64,000 nucleotides of DNA. Source: Bradysia coprophila (lineage: Eukaryota > Arthropoda > Insecta > Diptera > Sciaridae). The translations under genes and the position numbers were made by a program. A model generated the notes under the pieces. It saw only the letters and a program-made list of their open reading frames with translations. It ran no database searches and was not told the origin of the DNA. Positions 13,101 to 25,100 of this stretch are shown piece by piece. Position 1 is the first letter of the stretch; each line of letters opens with the position of its first letter. The stretch is taken from assembly GCF_014529535.1 (NCBI RefSeq), contig NW_023503616.1:4526001-4590000 (forward strand), written 5' to 3'.

Positions 13101-16100
13101 TCGGAAGACGGTATTCTGATGGCATGAGAGAGTATCATCTTCTTTATCTTACATTCAAAAAAGGTGGGCATTAACATTAAGTAAATGCGAATTCCTCGTG
13201 GTTAAGTTTGTTTTTCACAAACTTTGTTGTTTGTCTTTCGGAGTTGAGTAAAGCATTTTTTCTGTATTGTAATGTTGAAGCAGATATGGTGGTTATGGTC
13301 ATTGAATTCGTCATCATTATTGCTATTATTTCATTAAAAAGATACATAAGCATAGGACGGATGGTATGGTTGTCTGGCGGAATTAGAAATGGAGAAATGC
13401 GAATTTAATTATACAAAAAAAATATTGGTGAAATAAACAAACTCACATATAATGGGAAAAGAGTATAATTTGAATTGATTTCAAATCGTATTTGGAAGAC
13501 ATTAAATAAAATTGTTAATTTTGTTCAATTATGATTGATTGTTCGGAAAGGGAAATTGATTATTTTAATACGATGATATGTGATAAATACAAACCGGATT
13601 TTGTTCATCTTTTTTCGTAAACTTTTTCTATTTTGTTCAACAGGCAGATTAAAACAATGATTGGAGATTATAGAATTACAACTTCCCTTTCGGAACAACA
13701 AATTAGTTCAATGACGGTTCGACGGTCCAGCGAACCGTGTGCTACGAAAAAATTGTTTATCATTTTTATGATCAGTTAAAATAAATGTGAAACACTAAAC
13801 TATTTCGAATGGTGTAGGTGAAGATGACTTCTGTTTGTAGAAATGGTTAGTCATTTGATACAGCGACAAAACTAACCGATAACCGGCTGGTGTTCTTTTA
13901 TTTAACATAAAGTAAGTTAAAGCTGTTGAAGTGGAAAGGGTGATAATTAAAACTAAAGAAGTTACAACTGTGTTTGATTTTTGGACCATATATGGGTACT
14001 GAAACATTTTGAAAATACCGAAAAATTCGTAAAATTCCCAACTTTTTTTTGGAATATTTTCAGAATTATTCGGCATTTTTGAGAATTAAAATTTCCAAAA
14101 ATAACCCTGTTTTGAACTCAATGAAGTTTATATTGTAAATAACATACTATTACGGACTACGGCGACACTGTACCAGTTTAGCGCGGTGATGTCTGCAATG
14201 GCACTGATACTAAGAAGTGCCATCATTTATCATTTTTTGATAGGTCGAAATTCAAAAGAATCGTTCCTCTATACAAGCCAATACAACGGGAACAGAGGTT
14301 TAATTCAAATTGGCGCCTCTTTGTTTCTTATTTTAGTGTCTAGAGTGGTGTCATGACTCAGAGATCCACTAGGCCTAAAAACAAATTTTAGTATTTCAGC
14401 CAAAGCTGTTTTGTGCTAATTAAACATGTTTAAGTTGAATTGATTTTCGTTAATCAATTCACTTCTTAAATGTTACAAATTAATTGCTGAATTCTGCTGC
14501 TCTTATACAGAATATATTAATAAAAAACAACTAAGTAAATAAACGTGTAGGTACTATATAACAAAACAGACCCGTGCAAAGAACGTAGAATTGTACCGTT
14601 AAAACAATTATTTTAATTTCTTACGTTTTTAGAGTTTATTTTTTGTATGAAAATGTTTTCTACCTCAAAAAAAAATTACAAATAATAACAATAATGACCG
14701 CAACATAAACCAAATGATGAACTCGTTATTCTTCTACACGTTCTTTTTAAGCTCATTTCTTACACCGCCCAATTATAATATTAAATACATGGAAAAATTC
14801 ATTGTGTGTTCTATGGGCCATTCTGAATTTCTGACATAAATTTTATGCATCTGTGGTTTGGTTATAATATCAACAAAAGTTAAATACTTTTTATAAGTCA
14901 GTGTGTTAATTGTTATTTTTACTCGGTCATCGTTGCTCTGATTAAAATAAGTTGTGGTCAAATTAAAAATATAAAATAAAATACCGACGACGGTATCGTG
15001 AAAGGTTCAGTTATGAAATGATTCATATCATAAGCCGTATAATATGCAGCATGATTCTCTTAACTCTTTTAAATGCCTAAATGGTTTTCATCCTGAGGTT
15101 AAGTTTACATTTGAATGCATAATAATAAGTGCTATTATACCGTTGGAATCCGGTCTGCGAGGAGTAAGTTCGATAGGTTATGATATAACAAAAAAAAACT
15201 TCCTCATCCGATCAGGTAGTTCATTGATGTCAGAACATGAAAATAACGGCAACAATAGGTTGAGTAAGCAAGATCGTTGAAAGATTATTTTGATAAATTT
15301 TACTGAATCAACTTATTTTATGACGTCTCCAATCATACTCCATATAAAACACATCATGAAACTTGGTTATAAAAATCTATAGAAATTATATAAAATCAAT
15401 GGAAAATATTCGTAGAATGATGTAGAGCAAAGTTTTGTTTAAAGATTATATTATTTGCTAGATTGTTCGTCGAGTTGTTGGAATCTTTTAACTTTAACCT
15501 AATTATCTAACAACTCGAAGTGTTCGATTATATCACCGGAATTTATACCTGATTTCTGCTTCTAATTCTAGTACTCAGATATAAGACAATGTATCGTAAC
15601 AGTAAATTGTTTTTTTAAAAGGGTGAGACTGGGAAAATTTTCGTATTGAAATACATACCTGATGCCTTACTTCTTATGATCTTATGTAAAGCCAAGTGTC
15701 TGCATTTCTCACGTAATATTGATGTTGACTTAATTCTAATATTAATTATGCAAATTACGAAATAAATTCGTCGATTATTTCATTATATTGTTGATTTTGT
15801 GCTATTCATTGTTAACACAATGCATCATTCATTGGATTAACACTTTAGCACTTGTTTACCGAATACACAGAGCCAAACGTCGATCATAAAATGTGGAACA
15901 TTTATTAAAGTTATTCTAAAAAGTAAATTAATTGAATAACATAACTGTTACATAAAATGCACACATTATGGAATAAATCCACTAATCAAGCAACGTTATT
16001 TGCCACAATATTACTTAAAGCCAAGCTAAAAGGAGAGTGTTACGATTAACCTATAAGTTCCATTTTCATATAGGCAATAAATTGTTGATTCTCCTCCATA

Positions 16101-19100
16101 TAAAATAGTGTAACAGCTTGCCGCCCATAAAGAACAATTTTCTTTTAATATAAACCGTAACATTAAGATTATGTAATCTTATCGTCATGTAATACTGTAC
16201 TACCGATGCATTACCTCTGATTTAGATATGTGGGCAATAAGAATGTGAAATAAAATACTATTTTGATATAAATCCCATAAAAAGACGACAGTTTGGTTTA
16301 CAATTCAAGAATGTTACCAAAAGAGAAAAAAAGCTTAAGTTCACTCTAACTGTGTCTATCTATACACCGCTTCATATTGCATAATTGCATCTTCTAGCTG
16401 AACGAGTTAGATAAAAGAAAAAACATTTTTTTTTACCACATGTTATTCCATCTTCAACGTTCTTTGCATTTATATATGGTGTAGGCTATTACGAAATATA
16501 CGAAAAACCTGATGCACAAATTACAGCAATGCAACACGGTGCAAGAAGATAGGAGTTATTATGTAATTTATAGCATTATGCAATAAAATAGAATATAAAA
16601 TCCGTTAGTGAACCTTGCCGCTTTGTCACATATATTCATTCTTGATTGATATTTTTAGAGCTTTATTTACAAAATCCCGAAGAACCAGAATTTTGATACT
16701 CGTAACCTACATTCACTTTGTGTGATACGTTACGACGGAATTCTTTATTCGATTTTTAGCAGAATATTAATTGACATCGATCGATAAAATAATTTTTATG
16801 TTAATTTGATAGATCTTATTTGGTGATGAGTTGCTACAGACGATCGAAAATCTATTATTTTTAGAATATTAATTAATCATGCGCCATACTTTGGGAAAAA
16901 GTTCTTTGTTTTATTTAAATAAATTCGATAAAAAGTGTATGGATCGCGTAATTCTTAAAATACAGTTTGAGAATCTAACAAACTCGCTGTATTGTTTAGC
17001 ATTTATTAAAAATTGATACTTTTTGCTGCTGACCTGACTTTACGAAAATGTAAATCGAAATTTAAACTATTCATTCAAACGTTATTTTATTTACTTGATA
17101 ACAATTGAATAGTAACAGAAACATATCCATCGGCATGCTAAAATGACGCTCGGCTGTATTTGTTTTACAAATTAAAAAAGGTATTTTTGTTTAGTTGGAT
17201 GAAGATAATCGGTTATGATTTAAGTAGTTCGCTCGAAAAGATTGCAGTTAAAATCGTAATAATAATATTCGGATTAAGTCTGTTACTTCTTTTGTTCGAG
17301 GTATTTCCTAACGTTGCATACAATAAATAATCTTTTACTTCGTTTGCTTAAACATTTATTTTACTATATATAACCATGATAATCGGTCATCGCTTTTTTT
17401 GTGGTCTCGGTCAATAACAGATGATAAAGCGTTTCTAACAGGTTGCAAGGCAGTCGCGTTCCTTAGTTCCTTTAGTTTTGTTCATTCTCACAAATAAAAT
17501 TCCATCATATGGGTATTACACATCATTTACATTTACTATATGCTTCAGGTTACAGTTGTCGCATAATTACTTAACATGGTTGTTATTACATGTTTTTTCT
17601 AACAGTAGCTACTTTGTTATGCAGTTCGCTTTCCACAACAAAGCAATTTAATCATTTATGAAATTATTGACACCGAACCGGAAGAAAAGTGTTTATAAAT
17701 TGTACGTGCCAACATAATTTCGACGGTAGCACTCAACGACAATGCAGATTCGTTTGAATATAACAAGAAGAAGAAAAACAAAAAATTCGGAGCCGTCACG
17801 ACCATCATAAAAATTTATTATTTAAGAATGCATCATGTAGCCATCATCACCAATCATCATTGTCATCATGATTCGGCCAACGTTGAATAGTGTTGAGCTG
17901 AGAATGTATGAAAATAAAAGAGGAAGAGAGTTCGCACAAAAAATATTTGAAAAAAATATTATGGTTTAATGCTACACGGTACGATATCAACGGTTTAGTG
18001 AACATCAAGAGCTCACGGTTAATACACGCGATAGAGCCAGTGTGTTTCTGACGAACATTGCGCTCTTACTTTTAAACCTGAAAATCGTATCGTTTGCATA
18101 TCGCGAATGAAGTATGTTTTTGATTTACACCAACGGCCAATAAAGTTCAGTGAACAAGAAAAGAAATGAAATAAAAAAAAGAATGAATTATGCGTGGGAA
18201 ATGAAGTGTTAGAGTTTAAATTAAACACTTTTCGTGTGTTGGAAAAATGTGAAAAGTGAAATTCAAATTACGATTGACGTTCATTAAGTGAATAAAGCAA
18301 AAAAAATAAATCAACAGACTGTGCAATAAAAGCCAAATATTGGATTAATGTTCCGTTTTATTGAGAGCGAAAGAGATTTATTTTTGAAATTTAAGTTCAA
18401 TATTTAATGGTTCCGATACATATATCCGACAAACTGTGTACCATCTCATTTGGATTGAAGTGTGTTAATCGGTTTGACTTTATACCTCTTTTGAAGGTTT
18501 GGTTCGAAATTTTGCAGCAATAATGTATACTGAAACCTTAAGTCGATAAAAACACTTTGTTTGCTCGTAAAACCATTTATCCCTTTTTCCCTAATTGAAG
18601 TCAGTCCATTTTATGACATACAATTAAAGTCTAGGCAGTGGCGACTCTCTGACATTCTTTTGTTTTATAACTATTGGCTTAACTTCTTTTACCCTAATAA
18701 TAACATCCTTTTGTTTTTCACTTTACTTATATTTCAATATGAGAACATATGCAAATTCATGTTGTGAACCAAAATTTCAATAGGAAGTCCTGGTATATGA
18801 CTAACTTCTTAATATTGCGTTTCGGCCGCAGGTACTTCCTAACAAATAAATTTCTATTTTCAATTCAATCATTAAACCTGAACATATTCTCTAAATCGAA
18901 AATTACGTTCAATACATGTTCGATTGTATAGATACCATCGATAATAAGTAGTCTCTATATTACGTTACTTTTCATTGTAATAATTGAAATGCGTACTTTG
19001 ATTTGAAAATTATTTTTATTTTTCCGAGCTTTACGTAATATGTAAGCGATTCGGCATCTACTTCCTACAATACAAAGCCTGACCTACATAACAGTGTATT

Positions 19101-22100
19101 TAATTTACACTGAATTTTTTGAAATCTAAATTTTCTTTACTTTACTTACTCCCAATATATTCTGACCGACGCAGCACGCAACCACAATTTTAAGCCGATC
19201 ATAATTTAAAGAAAGTGATCGACTCTGAATTAATACCTTTATTCAGTGATCTATTCCAAATGAAAGTAATGAATTGATGGACATTAAACAACTGCTTCCA
19301 GCGAAAATAACAATTTCCGATCTTTTTTATAATTTTTGCCTTATTAAATTGCCATTTGTATCCAAACGTTTCTTGTCAACATCACTTAATCAGTCGGATG
19401 TAATTATTATTCATCTATTAAATCAATTATTCCACTTCCATACTTTGCATATATGAAATGATTTTTTTTCTCTTAATTACAAAAAAACTCATCTGCAATT
19501 TCGAACCGTCTTCGTATGTTGGAAACAATATCCTCTTAACACATTTTTCTCAGGCCAATTACAAACAACAAAATTGATTAAAAAGTGTTTTTTTCTTCGT
19601 TTGGAGAATGACGAATTTCTTCTCATCACTGAGAACGACGATTATTTTTACAATGAAGTAAAAGTGTTTAATTAAGTAAAAATAGTGAAACTTACATTTT
19701 TTTGCAAAACTGCATTACAACAATGATCGAATGATGCAAAATCAGAGTTCTTACAAATTGGTGCATGAAAACTGTAGGCGCGTCTTCAATTGCAATGAAG
19801 CCGATGAGGATTGCACGGATCACGCCGTACCGGGAATACCAAAAATGGAACTGATGAATTTGGATTATTTGGGACGAGTTCGGACTAGAAGCAATGGAGT
19901 TATAATAATGCCAAAAACTCGGATGCAATTGATGTCTGCGTACAAGATACCTGATTATAGAAATAAAAGTAAGGCAAATGACCATGCGGATAACGAGGTC
20001 AGGCAAGAAACACCGAAAAGTAAAATTGATAAATTATTTCAAAATTCATATAATTATCCACTAAAATATGCGATCTACAAAAAGCACAACCGTAGTGATT
20101 TAAAGAAATTTGAACAATTGGGGCTTTCGGATGATGATGATGGTGTTAAATTGAAATTGGACTCTGCTAAACGAAAGAACCGGGTCGACAATATTCAATT
20201 TTATTTCGATAGCAAAGGGTATGAAAAGCATGTGGATAACAAAATCTATGGAATCATTGCGGACAAGGTGACCGAAGAAAATTCGAAAAGTTGGAGTTTT
20301 AAAAAGACTTGGAATCGGAAAATCAAAACTCCAGACTATAAGCCAGTAATAAAGGCCAGTCAGAGTAAGATCACTTCGAACAACTTGTCCCGAATTAACC
20401 AAATATTTTCCGAAGCAAGACAGGAAACTGTTAAAAATGACATCGATGTAACTGCTGGTTCGTTGAAGAAAATCAAGAAGCTGGAAGATAATTTCGAGAA
20501 TCGATGTTCTTGTGATGAGCTCAAATTTGCGTTGAAGCACAGGACACCATCACAGATGCATTTATACGAAGTACCTAATCATGAGAAATCCACTCCGGCT
20601 CGAGATTTTCTGCATGATTCTAAAAAACTGGACAATGAAAACTGTAACAGTTTTGCCCCGAGAAAGAAATCTTATGCAAAGCAGATACACAACGTTGAGG
20701 ATCATGTGCAACGAAAATATTTCGAAAAGAAAGTTGACGATGATTGCTGTAAATTTTCCATACAAAAGCATGTGTCTTCTGATTCTGACTATGACTCTGG
20801 GCATAATGAAAGTGATTATGCGTGTAAGAAGATTTCTGACGATTATCCGGAACCAGATTATGATACATTGAAGACGAAATCTCACGATAAGTTCAGTAAC
20901 TTGAAAAATTTCATTAGTCAGAAGCCATACAAAGAGTTACAGGCGCCACTATCTCAACATAAATTTTCCGAAAGCAATCAGAACCTAAACAATTCAATCA
21001 AATCCAAACACGTTCATAAGGACGATTTCAATTCGAAAACAATCGAAAAAGTAAGCAACACACAAGTCGCTGACAGAAAATCAACGTACACTTCATCGAA
21101 AATACCCAAACCACTTGCAAAGACTCAATCAAAATCAATAGAAACGCTAGACTCAGACACATCTTCATCGCTAACAAATCAAAAGAGTATTAGCAAACTT
21201 TTCCCATCCAAACTGGGTTGCGATGGTGCTATATTTTGGAATGATTGTTATTATTACGACGAGCATACATGTTGCAATTGCCAATCAACACAATTGGATG
21301 ATTCTGGTTGCACCGCTGAATCTTATATGTGTGTTTGTGATATCATACAGGTTTGTGTTTCTTCTTCTTCGATATCTTATACGTTAGATTAAAATAAAAA
21401 TGTGAAGAAATTGACTTGATTGACATGATGGAATCGTTCAGTTAGCCATTACTCATTAAATATACAATGCTGTTGAAGATGATCGGTTTCTCCAATATAT
21501 ATTTTCCATTTGAGGAATTTAATTAGTAAAACAATTTTCTTATGATTCACAAGAACAGTTGGATATTAACTTTATGGTTATTAAGTTCTTAATTAATAAA
21601 AGCGATTTAAAAAGAAAAATTGCAAACGAAATCAATATGGAAACGATTTTTGCTTTCTCATTTTATCGATTCGAAATTCCAATTCGAGATTATATTCTAT
21701 TTGAGTGAGTTTAATTAATGTGAGGCGTTTATAATTTTAAAATACCACCACAGCCTGGTGTATACACAAAACATTTTAGCGTATAAATTTGGTCGATATT
21801 ACGAATTTATTGAAAATATCAAATTTTTGGAAGTTTTGTTTTGAGAACAAACTGTTCGAAAATAGATGCAAGTTTACCATTGACTGGGTCTATTAACTGT
21901 TCTGGAACAGCAACGTTCACCACATGAATCAACAATAATTAACAGCAGAAATTTGAGATATATTTATGTCGAAGAGTCGAACAAAAGAAATAGGCATTTT
22001 TGCGGAATTTCTTACAAATTTTTCTTTGATACTTTCATAAACAAATTAATTATTTGGAAAAACGATGTCCAAAAAAAGATGTTGCGTAGGCGATAATATT

Positions 22101-25100
22101 TCTCTGATTGAAATCCACTTATCAATGATATGTGAAGCACTATCTCTAATTACAAAAGCCACACAGAATATTCATTAATGGATGTACTACACTGTAGAAC
22201 ATAATTGAAAGGAATGTTTTGCTCCAATTTAATTTAACTGTAAATCCATCTACATCAAATTTAATCGATTCAAATTTCCATTTGTTTGATTACAGGGAGA
22301 TGGTATCAATACAAGGCCACATTCAATGGAAGGACCCATGGATTCAGGTATATCAGTTAGTGGTGATACGATTTCCAGTCCAGACAGCGATATATCTCTA
22401 CAACATCAATCTGTAAGTCTGACATGAATATAGGTTTTCAAGTATGAAATCAATTTTTAATTTAAAAATTGATCAGGACCTTGAAGCACGACGCTTGAAG
22501 CGCGGTCATGTCTTGGCAGAACTTTTGGAGACCGAACGAATTTATGTCAGTGAAATGGGATCGATATTGAAAGTAAGTTGAAGTTGTTTTTATTTAAGTC
22601 ATTTACGCAAGGTAGGAATGTAAAGTAATTTTTTTACATTATTGTGTGAAGGTGTTTTATCAGAGACGAAGCCGAGATCAATAAACACACAAACATGTGA
22701 CTGTTCACTTGCACTCCCAGATTTTATTCGTAATATTTATTGAAATTTTCTTTTAATTGTGTTCGTTCAGTCGATCATCTGATTCTCTAGGTGTCTGTTT
22801 CCTATTTCCTAATCCTAGGAAAGGTCTGCGAGAGGTTACAAATCATGAGTCATAATAAACCAAGTAAATCATAATATTCACTCACCTTAATGCAAAGTGG
22901 AATAAATGTGTCACACCCGTTTTGTTTGCTCATTTAAAATATAACAAACGAACGTCTAAACAAACAAAACCTCATAAAAATTATCACCAATTGGTGCAAA
23001 CGTGGAAAAAGAGAATAACTGACCAATGCAGTTATGATTATGACTTAAATGCGATCAATGATCTCGTCATGCCTGAAGTGTAAATGTACTTATGTATTTC
23101 AATGCAATTTGTTTGAGTATTTAGTGCATCAAAAGCATTAATTAAACAATAATTAAATTCTATTTTTTTCATGTCATGTTCAAGCATTCAATGATTTCAA
23201 TATGAAAATATGAAAAATTTCTATTCAGTTTTCAGTTTGATTTCCGTTCGATAAGATCATTATTGTGGATAACTCGTTGTGTGAACTTTAATTTTCCAAT
23301 AAAAATCAATTCAATTCGTCGACATGTTACCAAAATACGTGCACAATTTGACCATATCTGGTCTCTGAACCGTTGCTCTAATTCCATGTGAAAAGAAAAC
23401 AATTTTATTTGTCGATTTCATCAAATATAGCCTAATTGAATTGTGCCCAACCTTATTGATTCAAACGACCACACACCCAGATCTAGACAATCAATTAAGA
23501 TTAAGTGCATGAAAATAATCGATAGAATCATGAAATTCGGAAACTACAATCTGAACACAAAAGATAAGCCGCGTAAGGTAGAGATGTTTCGTTTGAACAA
23601 ATTCAAATTGACGACCAACAATTTCATCGATCGATTTCAAAATAAAATCGAAACTTTTCGACATATCAATTCAAGAAGTGAATCACCGTTATCGTATCGA
23701 GCATCTTTGTTCGAAAATTTTAAAAATGACGATGCAACGGATCGGTTTTCGGAAAAAGATTTCCCAGTTAAACCATTCAATGTGGACAATTTCTATGTAT
23801 ATGGAAACACAGTGCGTAAAATTGGCATGAGCAATAAAAATACGATCAGAGGAAAGAATAAATTCATTGAAGAAAATTATTACGAAAGTTTGAAACCAAC
23901 TACACCACCGCAATATCAAGTTGGTAAAAGTGAGAAAAAAGTTCGACGGCAAAATTCCATTTTAAAGGATTTTTTAGATACACCCGGTCAATTAAATGAG
24001 GACATGGAATTCAAAGTTTTAAAGGAATATTTGGAGAGCAGCTCGTACTCTGATATCGTGCGAGACCCGGACTTTAAAGATTATTTGAACAAGAAAAATT
24101 ACACAGATTGTTTGGATTACATGAATAAGGACAGCTATTACAGTCCGAGCAGTAATAGCTTCGTATCGAGCAGAATCAGTGAAAAATTGAATGTAAAAGA
24201 GATTAATTTCGATCACAAACCGTTAAAAAAATCCAAATCTCTGGGAAATTTATATGAACCAATCGATCATAATCCGAAGAATATCAATTACAATGTAGCA
24301 CAGAAATCGCTAAACTCTAACGGATTTTGTAACAGTCTCAAAAGACTAAAATTTACCAAAGAAAACAAATCGAAAAAGTGCAACGAAAATTGTGAACATT
24401 CACAAAAGTATGATGATGTTAGAAATATATGCCAATTACTCATTGGTGATTCTACCACATTAACCGGAAGATTCAAAGCTCCAGCGACACTAGGTCGAAA
24501 ATTTACTGAGAGTCGATACAACAAATTGATTGACAATTTTATTAAACTTAGAGGATTCGAAAATGTGGATCATTATGTGTATGTGAAATTCGGCTCGTTG
24601 ATCGATCAAGCTGTAACCTATGATGATTGTGAACAATCAAAGAAGTACATTGAAAACGTTGGCGAACGATATCACGTAACAAAGAAGAAATTTATGGATG
24701 CCGATCCAATGGTTCATTCTACATATTCGTTGATTAAACAAAATCAATTTCCATCCACTGTTAGTTCGAATGATTATTACTTTAAGAAACGTTATAATAG
24801 CAACAGTATCAATCGATCGTATGCCAGCAACAGTTACCGCCGTGATGAAGTAATGAATATGAGAAATAATATTAATTTAATGCACGAGCAACGCCAAGAT
24901 AATTATGATTATAATTGGAGCTCATCAAAAGATAACTTCATCTCGAAGAATTATGTAAATTAGTTTTGAAAAAAAAAAGCAAAAACAAATTAGTTCGTTC
25001 GTATTGTGCTAACAGTTGTTTCTTCTCTCTTTTATGATATTTATAGGGATATCGTGATCAAATGGTGTCGGATGATATGGCCTCGTTAGTACCACCTGGT

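Noticed and set aside
20100..20885. Minus-strand ORFs of 80-146 codons
   Set aside because: Shadows of the 19731-21350 coding exon.
23443..23508. Start of the 23.5-kb ORF at 23443
   Set aside because: The codon there is GTG, and a stop lies two codons upstream. The first ATG is at 23509.
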